Below, one piece after another: positions 45,308-53,756 of a stretch of DNA of 64,000 bases. The stretch is from Lachnospiraceae bacterium. Its GTDB lineage: Bacteria; Bacillota; Clostridia; Lachnospirales; Lachnospiraceae. Location of the stretch: assembly GCA_028689655.1 (NCBI GenBank), contig JAQVCT010000001.1:62001-126000 (forward strand). The letters run 5' to 3'. The translations under genes were made by a program, and so were the position numbers. The notes beneath the pieces were generated by a model. It was not told the DNA's origin and searched no databases. It saw only the letters and a list, made by a program, of their open reading frames with translations. The stretch's first letter is position 1, and every line of letters starts with the position of its first letter.

Positions 45308-46201
45308 CTATAATAAGATGTAGCCCGGCCAGAGTTTTTCCATTTCTAATCTGTTGTATTCCTGATTATTGCGGTGCTTTAGCGGTCTGATCATCCGTTT
45401 ATCCGGATTCTGGTTCAGGCGGGCACCCCAAAAGCTGAACGTACTGTTAGCACAGATATTATGTTTACAATGGCTCATTAATTGTATATCAAAATAGCTA
45501 TTGTCGCCCTGATTCCAGTCAATTACCGTGTATGACGAAGTATGATACCTTTCTCTTGCATAGTCTGCATCATCGGAAAAGATATAGAAATGTGGATTTT
45601 GTATTTTTACACCTATTGTATTAATAGCCTCATCATAGTATGCTTCCGTACAGATATTTCCAAACAAAGCGGTATTTGCCGGGTCCAGGTAGTCTCCCCT
45701 GCGAATGTGGATGCTGACAGAGTTCTCCTGGGCCATCTTTTCCATGGTCTGTCGGTTCTTCTGTGCGATTTCCTCCTGCCGGCAAACCGGAAACACCAGT
45801 TTCTGTTGCAAAAGTGGCAGAATATCATGATAATAGCTCTCACATGCCCAGTAGCCATCCACGTAGGCATCCCTTAGCGCGAACACCTCCGGCAGATACA
45901 TTCTCCCGTTTTCAGCGAAATAACGGGATTTCCCTGGGAGCAGACGTCTCTGCAGTTTTGCAAAGAGATCATTCTCTCTGCCTATCAGGTCTGTTTTTTC
46001 TTTTTCTGTGCACTCTTCCAACATAAGTCCCTGGAAAAATGATAATTCCAATTTTCTGGGCATGATCTGTTTTTTCTGAATGTCCTCGCGAAACCAGCTA
46101 AGATCCACCTTCGTCTCCACACCCAGGGATTTAAATTTACAGTACATGGCATATTGCTGTAACTGATTTCCAAGACCGCCCTGTATCCTGACTATAATCA
46201 T
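45308..46201 (-). CDS. Alpha-1,2-fucosyltransferase (GT11)
   Basis: The 297-residue protein starts IIVRIQGGLGNQLQQYAMY and has the GDP-fucose binding motif SIHIRRGDYLD, followed by HFYIFSDDADYAR and STFSFWGARL, all typical of GT11. It transfers L-fucose from GDP-fucose in alpha-1,2 linkage, with galactose as the usual acceptor. gmd and fcl at 32-34 kb supply the donor. If attached to a terminal galactose the product would resemble host H-antigen fucosylation, which is known in other gut bacteria. A 145-bp repeat lies upstream of the gene. Confidence 0.93.
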   Translation of the reverse strand: MIIVRIQGGLGNQLQQYAMYCKFKSLGVETKVDLSWFREDIQKKQIMPRKLELSFFQGLMLEECTEKEKTDLIGRENDLFAKLQRRLLPGKSRYFAENGRMYLPEVFALRDAYVDGYWACESYYHDILPLLQQKLVFPVCRQEEIAQKNRQTMEKMAQENSVSIHIRRGDYLDPANTALFGNICTEAYYDEAINTIGVKIQNPHFYIFSDDADYARERYHTSSYTVIDWNQGDNSYFDIQLMSHCKHNICANSTFSFWGARLNQNPDKRMIRPLKHRNNQEYNRLEMEKLWPGYILL

Positions 46202-46230
46202 CCTGTACCCTTCCTTATTTTCTGTTGTAA

Positions 46231-46375
46231 CTATTCAGAGCCAGGTAAATTCATAAAAATATGCGAATCATGCTTGCATGAATGAGCTGGTTTTTATGAA
46301 TTTATTTGGCGAAGTAACCACATAAGCAAAAGGAAAGCTTCGAAGAAGCGATTTTGCCCATGGGGTTCTGAATAG
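46231..46375 (+). repeat. 145-bp inverted-repeat element, copy C
   Basis: This copy runs from CTATTCAGAGCC to GGTTCTGAATAG and is followed directly by TTA, whose complement is the TAA stop of the gene at 46376-47422. The left side is preceded by TAA, so the terminal inverted repeat can be read as TAACTATTCAG. Both internal hairpins are present. It fills the gap between that gene and the fucosyltransferase gene. Confidence 0.87.
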
Positions 46376-47422
46376 TTATTTTCTGTTTTTTCGTAGTTTG
46401 CATCTAAGTCTCACTGTATACAGTTTATCCATCGCCTTTTGAAAGAGGGAAATCTTAGGGAGCGGCTGATATTGATTGACCAGCTCTGCAAAGTTTTCTC
46501 CGTTGACCTGTCGCTGAAATTCTGCTGCCATAGGATGGGGTTCTGCCGGCACGAACAGATTGCGGTTCATGCTGCCGATCTCCTCCACAGGTACCTCCAG
46601 ACATATGGCCAGCTTTCCTTCTCTTTGCAATTGTTCCCAAAGCACCATTCCTTTCTCACTATGGATCAGTACCGCTGAGGTTCCCCCATCGTCATCGCAT
46701 TCCCCGTGAAGCGTCCAGATCCCCCAAAAATCGCCCAGTGTCACATCGCTGACTCTGTCACATCCCTTAAAAGCACAGCTACAACACCCGGTCTGTAATG
46801 ACAGGCTGGACATGAAAGCTCTCATGTAGAGATTATCCACTGCCTTTTCCCGCACCATTTTTCCATCCTCATAGCTTCTGGAAACGCTCGCCATGTAATT
46901 GCTCCATCCTGTAGTCTTATCCCGCATATTCATTTTGGGAAGTGTGGTTTCTCCATCTGTTTTCTGGCAATAAGATACGTAGCTCTGCCATACCTTCGGT
47001 ACCGGCGTACCATGACAGATGTTATCCACGGTAAGTAACCTGTCCACATCTGTTTTTTGGTGCTCCAGATACTTTTTCAATCCCGCTATCTGGCAGGGCG
47101 TTCCTGAGAACAGAACCTTGCGCCCCCGTCCTAACTGCTCCGCCACCTGTGGAAAGATACCCTTGAGATCACTCTGCACATATTTGGCACCATAAAAAGA
47201 TGCTGCATCCTCCATGGTCTGTGCCGCTGTGTGACGCACCCAAAGCTTTCCACCTTCTGTCACATACTGCGCACCGTAAATAATGCCCTTTTCCTGAATC
47301 ATTTTCTCACACAATAGTGGGAAAATTGCACCTGATGTGCTCTGCGCTCTGGATACTCCGTGATGGGCGTATGCCGCGAATCCCCGCGTCTGCCATTTTT
47401 CTGTATTCCTATTTTCCACCAT
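46376..47422 (-). CDS. F420-hydrogenase beta-subunit-like protein without ferredoxin part
   Basis: The 348-residue protein matches the coenzyme F420 hydrogenase/dehydrogenase beta-subunit C-terminal family: YGAKYVQSDLKGIF, VLFSGTPCQIAGLKKYL, DNICHGTPVPKVWQSY and CSCAFKGCDRVSDVTLGDFWGI. Many polysaccharide-locus relatives carry an N-terminal 4Fe-4S ferredoxin domain; here the protein starts in AAYAHHGVSRAQSTSGAIF and has none. Conserved Cys residues remain in the last motif. These proteins often stand next to pyruvyl transferase and Wzx genes, as here, and the substrate is unknown. GAGGAG lies 5 bases before the ATG. Confidence 0.85.
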   Translation of the reverse strand: MVENRNTEKWQTRGFAAYAHHGVSRAQSTSGAIFPLLCEKMIQEKGIIYGAQYVTEGGKLWVRHTAAQTMEDAASFYGAKYVQSDLKGIFPQVAEQLGRGRKVLFSGTPCQIAGLKKYLEHQKTDVDRLLTVDNICHGTPVPKVWQSYVSYCQKTDGETTLPKMNMRDKTTGWSNYMASVSRSYEDGKMVREKAVDNLYMRAFMSSLSLQTGCCSCAFKGCDRVSDVTLGDFWGIWTLHGECDDDGGTSAVLIHSEKGMVLWEQLQREGKLAICLEVPVEEIGSMNRNLFVPAEPHPMAAEFQRQVNGENFAELVNQYQPLPKISLFQKAMDKLYTVRLRCKLRKNRK

Positions 47423-47423
47423 G

Positions 47424-48941
47424 TTATCTCCTCAGCATTTTCCTGACAGGTCCCAGCAGCATTTCTTTTTCATATGGATTCATCATGAACAGATACATAA
47501 GCAGGCAATAGCATAATCCAAATACCACCACCCCGCACACGAACATGCCCCGTTGATAGAAATCAACGATTCTGCCAATCCACAGGGTAATGACTGATAA
47601 TAGAATCGGAACCAGTGCAATCCTGCCAATCTGTCTCCAGAAATCAGGAATATCAATGCCCGTAACTTTCCAGTAATATCCGTTCATGATAAGTCCCTGC
47701 CCTATGAGATAGGCAATACAGGAACAAAGTGCAGCTCCGATACCACCCATATATGGGATGACCAGGTAGGTGGATATGGCATTGGCAATGGCAATGACCA
47801 GATATACCATGGCACGAAATCCATGCTTTTTCTGGGCAATGATGATATTAAAGCCCACGTTCTGTATCAGTGGAATGACCAGTGGAATCATGGTCAGCAG
47901 CGCGATGGCATAGGCATCCTCATAGGAATCTCCTACCCAAAGATGTATAAAATATCGTCCAAAGGATATGAATCCCGACACTACCAATCCTATGATCAGG
48001 AACTGAATCCTGCCAATGCGGATAAATAGATCCGAAAGTTCCTTCCTGCTGGCTTCCTGCACTACCATCCCCGTAATTTTCGGAATCAATACCCCGCTAA
48101 TGGCGGTGGAGAGCTGCTGTATCATGTCATTGAACATGGCACCGATATTATAGACCGCTACCGCCACAGTTCCCACCAGGGAACCCAGCAAAACTTTATC
48201 TGTCGCCCAAAAGAACATGTCCACCAGGCTTCCAATAAAGATAAACACCGAAAAACGCCATATCTCTGTGAGGAATGGTTTGTTCGGTCTTTGTAATATT
48301 ATATGCAGATTTAATTTTCTCTTACAGTATGCCAGGTAGACCGGAAGCAGACTCAATTGAACAAGCATGGATACGCACGCCATGGCAACGGATGCGAATC
48401 CCAGATATAATGCGGTAAGATTCAGAATCGGTGTTGCCACAGTAATAATCAGATCCAGTATTCTGCGGAAAATATATTTTTCATGGGAAATGACAATGGA
48501 ACTGAATACGGAGGATACGAATGTAATCGCCATATTGCAGGATAAGATGACCAATAAGATACGCAGTCTGTGGATCTCCGCCCCGGAAAGACCCTTTGCG
48601 AAAAATCGATCTGCAAAAATTGACAGTGACACCCCGAACAGAATCACGATACCTGCCAGGATTGCATATAGGTACAGAAAAGATCCGATGTTGAATTCCT
48701 CTTTCTCTTTTTCCCCCTGAATCCTATACTGGGTCACATATCTGACAATGGTACTTCCCAGTCCAAAGTTCAGCAGGGAAAGGTACGCCACGATGGAGGT
48801 GGACAGACTGTAAAGTCCATACTCCAGCTGTCCCAGCATCTTTAACATCAATGGGGTATACAAAAAAGGCAGCACACTGCCCAGTAGCAAATTCACATAT
48901 GAAAGTACTGCTCCTGCTTTGATCTGACTTTTCTCACTCAT
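47424..48941 (-). CDS. Wzx-type polysaccharide flippase
   Basis: The protein of 505 residues has about 14 membrane segments and fits the MOP/MATE-like polysaccharide flippases: AGAVLSYVNLLLGSVLPFLYTP at the start and FWATDKVLLGSLVGTVAVAVYNIG in the middle. It moves lipid-linked repeat units across the membrane without ATP. ATG 48941 follows GGAAGG by 6 bases. It is separated by one base from the next gene. With an ABC-type flippase (15359-17104) also encoded, the two long series may export two different glycans. Confidence 0.93.
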   Translation of the reverse strand: MSEKSQIKAGAVLSYVNLLLGSVLPFLYTPLMLKMLGQLEYGLYSLSTSIVAYLSLLNFGLGSTIVRYVTQYRIQGEKEKEEFNIGSFLYLYAILAGIVILFGVSLSIFADRFFAKGLSGAEIHRLRILLVILSCNMAITFVSSVFSSIVISHEKYIFRRILDLIITVATPILNLTALYLGFASVAMACVSMLVQLSLLPVYLAYCKRKLNLHIILQRPNKPFLTEIWRFSVFIFIGSLVDMFFWATDKVLLGSLVGTVAVAVYNIGAMFNDMIQQLSTAISGVLIPKITGMVVQEASRKELSDLFIRIGRIQFLIIGLVVSGFISFGRYFIHLWVGDSYEDAYAIALLTMIPLVIPLIQNVGFNIIIAQKKHGFRAMVYLVIAIANAISTYLVIPYMGGIGAALCSCIAYLIGQGLIMNGYYWKVTGIDIPDFWRQIGRIALVPILLSVITLWIGRIVDFYQRGMFVCGVVVFGLCYCLLMYLFMMNPYEKEMLLGPVRKMLRR

Positions 48942-48968
48942 GTATATCCTTCCCAATTCCCTGTTACT

Positions 48969-50144
48969 TTATTTTTTCACCATTTTATCCAAAATATCCC
49001 CTGCTTCCCGGGCCTTGGCAATATATCCCGGCATGACTTCCTGCAACTGTTCCCTGATCTCTGCCTCATGTGCCATCAGCCACTGGCATTCCCGCCAGAG
49101 GTCTTCTTTGTCCTGCATCTCCTGCACCGGAAGTACATAATGTCCCTGTGTCCCGAAGAGTTCCTCCGCGATGCCCCTTGCCTTCACAGAATAGCCTGTT
49201 ACCAGCGTTGGCACGCAGGTGGAATATGCAGCGATACTTGCATGAGTTCTGGCCGCTACCATGAATCGCATCTGACTGATGATTCCCTTTAAGGTCATAC
49301 AATCCTGATCCTCTATCAGGATCAGGCGGTCATTCTCCTGAAAGCATTCATACAATTCCCGCAAAGCCTTACGATCATCGTTATTCTCCCACACCACGTG
49401 GGGAATCAGCAAAATCTTCATATGGGTATGTGACAATAACTGCTGGATGAGGTATCGATAGTTCTCCAACACGATTCCCTTTTTCTGTTCCTTGCCAATG
49501 ACCATAGGGCTGATATTGATGCCGATGCAATTATTTCCCTCGACACCCACAGGCAGTGACGTTTCCCGCGCCTGGAGGGTAAATGCAGGATCAGGATAGC
49601 AGTAAAGCTTCTCCTCCGGTATTCCAGCCTTACGCAGTGCCTCGTAAGTCTGCTGTTCTCTGGCAAAAATCGCTTCGTAGAGATTCATATCCGCCACCAG
49701 CTCCGGGCGTGTGAGAAGCATGGGTTCTATGGAAGCCCCCCACAGAACAGTGCGCATATGTTTCTCGCGAAATGCCTGATTCAGTAAAATCAGATCCTGT
49801 ATCTGCTCCGGATAACAGTAATTATCTCCCCCCACAGAAATTACCAGATCATATTTATGATCCTGTAATACCTCTCCAAACCGGTACTTGATATAGCACA
49901 TGGGATTGCGGGTCAGAATCTTTTTCAGCAGATAAAAAGCATGAACCCACAGGCTCTTCGTAATCTTTTTTTCCTGCAGGATCTCACAAGTCTGTGCAAG
50001 AGAATATGTTGCATCCTCCTGCCTGCGATAGGAAATCAGTGTTTGATGTCCCCGAAGCATGGCACAGGTACTATTCACAATCGCCTCACAACCGTGATTG
50101 CCACTCCCTGCATGCATATATAATAAGACGTTTTTCTCCTCCAT
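48969..50144 (-). CDS. Polysaccharide pyruvyl transferase family protein
   Basis: The 391-residue protein has the CsaB/WcaK pattern: NVLLYMHAGSGNHGCEAIVN at the start, VISVGGDNYCYP, VLWGASIEP, and IGINISPMVIGK in the second half, with RTHASIAAYSTCVPTLVTGYSVK near the end. Members move pyruvate from phosphoenolpyruvate onto a sugar of a surface polymer to form a ketal. It lies directly upstream of the Wzx gene. It could instead be one of the family members that act on teichoic-like or other sugars; the acceptor is not known. Confidence 0.9.
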   Translation of the reverse strand: MEEKNVLLYMHAGSGNHGCEAIVNSTCAMLRGHQTLISYRRQEDATYSLAQTCEILQEKKITKSLWVHAFYLLKKILTRNPMCYIKYRFGEVLQDHKYDLVISVGGDNYCYPEQIQDLILLNQAFREKHMRTVLWGASIEPMLLTRPELVADMNLYEAIFAREQQTYEALRKAGIPEEKLYCYPDPAFTLQARETSLPVGVEGNNCIGINISPMVIGKEQKKGIVLENYRYLIQQLLSHTHMKILLIPHVVWENNDDRKALRELYECFQENDRLILIEDQDCMTLKGIISQMRFMVAARTHASIAAYSTCVPTLVTGYSVKARGIAEELFGTQGHYVLPVQEMQDKEDLWRECQWLMAHEAEIREQLQEVMPGYIAKAREAGDILDKMVKK

Positions 50145-50189
50145 GGGACACCCCTCTTTCCTTTTCTCTGCCTATCCTTATATCCTTCT

Positions 50190-50350
50190 TAAATCTGTGA
50201 CTATAATCTGTGAATTTAATCTGTAACCTTTAATCTATAATTTTAATCCACAACTTTAATCTGTGAAATTTAATCTATAACCCTAATCCACGACTCTAAT
50301 CTGTGAAATTTAATCTATAACCCTAATCCACGACTTTAATCTGTGACTTT
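50190..50350. repeat. 40-bp tandem minisatellite
   Basis: Three 40-base units lie at 50221-50260, 50261-50300 and 50301-50340, with partial units on both sides. The last two differ at one base (CGACTCTAAT against CGACTTTAAT). Each unit contains three shorter copies of TAATCTGTGAAAT-like sequence with a 13-14 base sub-period. It fills the gap between the pyruvyl transferase start and the GT2 gene that ends at 50354. Confidence 0.9.
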
Positions 50351-50353
50351 GCT

Positions 50354-51373
50354 CTACGATCTTCGCAATAGTTTCACCACCAGGCTGCGTAACAGGATCA
50401 TCAGGTCTGTGACCCCGATCCATCCATGTCGAAAACACCCATAGATCATCTTATAATCCAGCAAAGCCAACTGCGGCTCACAGGGATATGCTTCCTGCAG
50501 CTCCTGCCATGCCTGATAATAGTTCTGAATTTCTTTTCTCCTGCCCTGGGTGTTCCTGGGCAATTCCAGGGGAAGATTCTCCATGGCATCCAGATACTCC
50601 ACTGCAATCTTGCTGTTGAGAATCCTGACACGATTACGGGAAGTCTCTTGCCCTTTGAATATTTTATCACAGAATGTCATGACCCGGTCATACAGCACTG
50701 TGGCTGTCTCCATGCGGTCTTCCCGCCTCTTGGTGGATAATGTGGTGCCTCTGTCGTCCTGGATATAATTGCACACAGGCTGCTGCAATACCGTGTAGGA
50801 ACGAATCTGCTCCATATAGGACAGATTAAAGCAAAGATCCTCCCCCAGCGTGAGGTTTTCTGGAAACCCCTGGCAGATAAATTCTTTTTTATATAATTTA
50901 TTCCATGGCATATTGAGGAATTGCGTGCCATAGAGTGTCAGAAATGTCTCCTCGGAAGTCTGTAGTGGAAAAGTTCCTGCCATGGGAGGGATCTTCAATA
51001 TATCTCTTCCAAAATAAAGATGATGAAATCCGGCGATGACCATGTCACTTTTCCCTTGTATCATAGCCTCCATCATGGAATGTAATGCATCCTCCACCAG
51101 ATAATCGTCACTGTCCAGAAATGCAATGAACTGCCCTGTGGCGCGATGGATTCCAGTATTGCGCGCCGCGGAGACGCCCTGATCAGACTGATGGATCACC
51201 TGGATCCGTTCATCCTGCTCCGCCAATCGGTCAGCAAGGATTCCTGATGCATCCGGTGGACCGTTCACGATCATGACGGCTTCCCAGTCCCGGTATGTCT
51301 GTTCTCGTATGCTGTTGATACAGCGTTCCAAAGTCTGCTCGCTGCGGTACACCGGTATGATGACACTGACCAT
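50354..51373 (-). CDS. GT2 family glycosyltransferase
   Basis: The 339-residue enzyme has VSVIIPVYRSEQTLERCINS, VMIVNGPPDASG, GVSAARNTGIHRATG and FLDSDDYLV with the metal site. The C-terminal part is helical with a basic tail ending LRSLVVKLLRRS. GGGGAG lies 6 bases before ATG 51373. It is followed downstream by a 40-bp minisatellite and preceded by a purine-rich leader and a 145-bp repeat. The sugar is unknown. Confidence 0.9.
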   Translation of the reverse strand: MVSVIIPVYRSEQTLERCINSIREQTYRDWEAVMIVNGPPDASGILADRLAEQDERIQVIHQSDQGVSAARNTGIHRATGQFIAFLDSDDYLVEDALHSMMEAMIQGKSDMVIAGFHHLYFGRDILKIPPMAGTFPLQTSEETFLTLYGTQFLNMPWNKLYKKEFICQGFPENLTLGEDLCFNLSYMEQIRSYTVLQQPVCNYIQDDRGTTLSTKRREDRMETATVLYDRVMTFCDKIFKGQETSRNRVRILNSKIAVEYLDAMENLPLELPRNTQGRRKEIQNYYQAWQELQEAYPCEPQLALLDYKMIYGCFRHGWIGVTDLMILLRSLVVKLLRRS

Positions 51374-51543
51374 GACATTCTCCCCTTAATTTCTGTTTTG
51401 TTCCACTTCTGTTTTTACTCTATTTATACTTGTATTTCTATTTTTGCTTTATTTTTGCCCATGCTCCTGTTTCTGCTCTATTTATGTTTTTGCTTCCGTT
51501 TATCTCATATCTGCGGATCCTGTATTTTCCTATCTTGTCGTGA
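51374..51543. other. Gene-free stretch with degenerate direct repeat
   Basis: The minus strand here is purine-rich and contains two similar stretches (ATAAATAGAGCAGAAACAGG and ATAAATAGAGTAAAAACAG). With the 145-bp repeat just beyond, this makes a 325-base gap without genes. I see no promoter of good quality or any coding frame in it. Confidence 0.5.
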
Positions 51544-51688
51544 CTATTCAGAGCCAGGCAAATTCATAAAAAAATGCGAATCATGCTTACATGAGTGAGC
51601 TGATTTTTGTGAATTTATTTGGCGAAGTAACTACATAAGCAAAAGGAAAGCTTCGAAGAAGCGATTTTGCGCATGGGGTTCTGAATAA
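51544..51688 (+). repeat. 145-bp inverted-repeat element, copy D
   Basis: It begins CTATTCAGAGCC and ends GGTTCTGAATAA, so the last base of the terminal repeat is changed. Length and internal hairpins match the other copies. It lies 10 bases past the stop codon of the DUF2142 gene (51699). Confidence 0.85.
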
Positions 51689-51698
51689 TTACATCTTG

Positions 51699-53756
51699 TC
51701 AAAAATTTAATGGCTGTAGTGCCAGATGGTAAATGGCATACAGATTCAATGCCACGGCAAATCCCACAAGTATCTTATGATAGTTTACCACACTGATCTT
51801 ACATTTCCACTTATTATTGCACAGGCAGTAGCAAAAGGGAAGGAACAGCGGCATAAAATAGCGCGCCTGCACACCCTGGATCTCTGAAGCCCCCACAGGT
51901 GTGTAGGAAACGTACATCGAGGTCCAGATAATGGCTGAGAGACCCAGAATCATGATGATGTTCAAAACCTTATATTGTTTACCGATGACATTTCTTTTAT
52001 CTGTATTTGGGGAAAATACACAGCCAAGAACCAATAGCACTTCCCCTATCACCGTATACACACCGGACAGATTGCCCAGATAGCCATAATTGAAAAAAGG
52101 AAGTTTTCCTGACACATATTGAAACAGATCGCCAAACATGGAGGACAGCAGCAGACCCGTATAAACTAACGGATACTGTAAGATGTACTCTAACTGACCC
52201 AGGACACTGGTTCCCTGATTTCTCTTGTCTCCTGCATAGGCAAGATTTCCTACCAGTTCATAATTGGCGCTGGTGGATACCGGCGGGAAGAAGATTGTGT
52301 ACATCAATAACCCGATGATCACCACAACAGCCGCTCTGAAGCCCCATGCCTGTACAGGATTTTGGAATCTTTTCCTGGAAAAGAACACCAGCATCAATGC
52401 CATGACAATATAAACAGGCTTCGCAGTGCTGCCTGCAATGTAGGCACCCAGCACCAGCAGGACCTGAATCCAGGTAATTTTCTGATCCTCCTCCAGCATT
52501 AAGTTGGTGGTCAATACCACCGCCAACAGCAGGAATCCATTTACCACGCCATCGTAGGTGAAGCCCCCTGCTGCAAACAGTGCGTTGGGCAATAATGCCA
52601 GTAATGCAATGATACCTTTTCCACTTTTTGCATATTTAACTGCAAGATAACACAGAAATGTATAGCATAGCAGATTTCCCAGTTTTCCCAACATCATGTT
52701 CCATGCAAAAGGCATGTGCAATGCTCTGCCCAGCTTTATCATAACAGAGATGGGCAGATAGGATCGGTCTGTGTAAGATACGAATCTGCTCTGGGTGGAA
52801 ATATCTGCCCAGGAAAAGTCATTATTCACATTCTCATACGCCTCCACCAGTCCCCGTTCTTCCCGATTATGGAAAAAGGGCAGATCATTGGCACGCATAC
52901 GCATGGCTGTCTCCGTGGTCTCTATGGTGGATCCAAAGGAAACTTCATAGGCTCTGGCAGCATGGGTATATTCGTCAAATCCAATCTGGTTTGTTCCCAC
53001 GCTGAGGATCAGGATACCGCCCAGTGTCAGTGAGGCAATGACAAATACGATCTCCAGTCTATCATGAAAGAGCGAACGGTTCCAGATAAAGAATCCCAGC
53101 AGCATCCCTGCCGCAGCAAAGAACAGTATGCGCAGCCAGTTGATGGAAGTGAGATTCACCACAGATAACTTCATGTGTGAGAGTTCCGGCTTCTCCAGGG
53201 ATTTAAAATGATAGATAATCTGATCACCACTTTTATTCACCGTGACCACCGAAGCTGCCAGCTTGGCATCCATGATGCCGTCATAACCATCAAATGTCGT
53301 CTGATCTCCATCTTTCATTTGAATGGTAAAGCTTCCATTCTCTTCCATTCCCCCGTAGCTCAGATGTAATTTCCGTATATAACTTCTTTCCGGTAATGTC
53401 ACTGTGAAGCTGGTGTCTATTTTTCTGCGGAACAGCTTTCCATCCTGCTCCACTAATGTATCATCGGTCTCCTCCACATAGGGCGTTCCGTTTACCTCTG
53501 CCAGAATCTTAGCGTTTTCCCGATTCATCTGGATGCTGTTCTGCTCGTCCCGGGTCAGAGGCTCCAGTATCTCATTCTGCTCCACCATGACGTACTGGCT
53601 TTCCTGAGACAGGTCATAGACCTGTAAGGCTATGGTCTCATCCTGCTTTTTCCCATTGTATACCAGCACCTCCAGGAGCAGTGCTATGACTATGGAAAAT
53701 AAAATTGTGCAGACGATCTTCACTGCTTTGGAGGATTTACATACTCTTTTATTCAT
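51699..53756 (-). CDS. DUF2142-family large membrane protein
   Basis: The 685-residue protein has one N-terminal helix, an outside domain of about 180 residues (FTVTLPERSYIRKLHLSYGG, SFTIQMKDGDQTTFDGYDG), then about ten or more helices. The DUF2142 part has NQIGFDEYTHAARAYE, an acidic loop seen in GT-C-type enzymes, and SVMIKLGRALHMPFAWNMM. GGAGGAG precedes ATG 53756 by 4 bases. The start overlaps the end of the preceding gene by 8 bases. Relatives are found in polysaccharide regions and may be glycosyltransferases; the function is not settled. Confidence 0.85.
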   Translation of the reverse strand: MNKRVCKSSKAVKIVCTILFSIVIALLLEVLVYNGKKQDETIALQVYDLSQESQYVMVEQNEILEPLTRDEQNSIQMNRENAKILAEVNGTPYVEETDDTLVEQDGKLFRRKIDTSFTVTLPERSYIRKLHLSYGGMEENGSFTIQMKDGDQTTFDGYDGIMDAKLAASVVTVNKSGDQIIYHFKSLEKPELSHMKLSVVNLTSINWLRILFFAAAGMLLGFFIWNRSLFHDRLEIVFVIASLTLGGILILSVGTNQIGFDEYTHAARAYEVSFGSTIETTETAMRMRANDLPFFHNREERGLVEAYENVNNDFSWADISTQSRFVSYTDRSYLPISVMIKLGRALHMPFAWNMMLGKLGNLLCYTFLCYLAVKYAKSGKGIIALLALLPNALFAAGGFTYDGVVNGFLLLAVVLTTNLMLEEDQKITWIQVLLVLGAYIAGSTAKPVYIVMALMLVFFSRKRFQNPVQAWGFRAAVVVIIGLLMYTIFFPPVSTSANYELVGNLAYAGDKRNQGTSVLGQLEYILQYPLVYTGLLLSSMFGDLFQYVSGKLPFFNYGYLGNLSGVYTVIGEVLLVLGCVFSPNTDKRNVIGKQYKVLNIIMILGLSAIIWTSMYVSYTPVGASEIQGVQARYFMPLFLPFCYCLCNNKWKCKISVVNYHKILVGFAVALNLYAIYHLALQPLNF

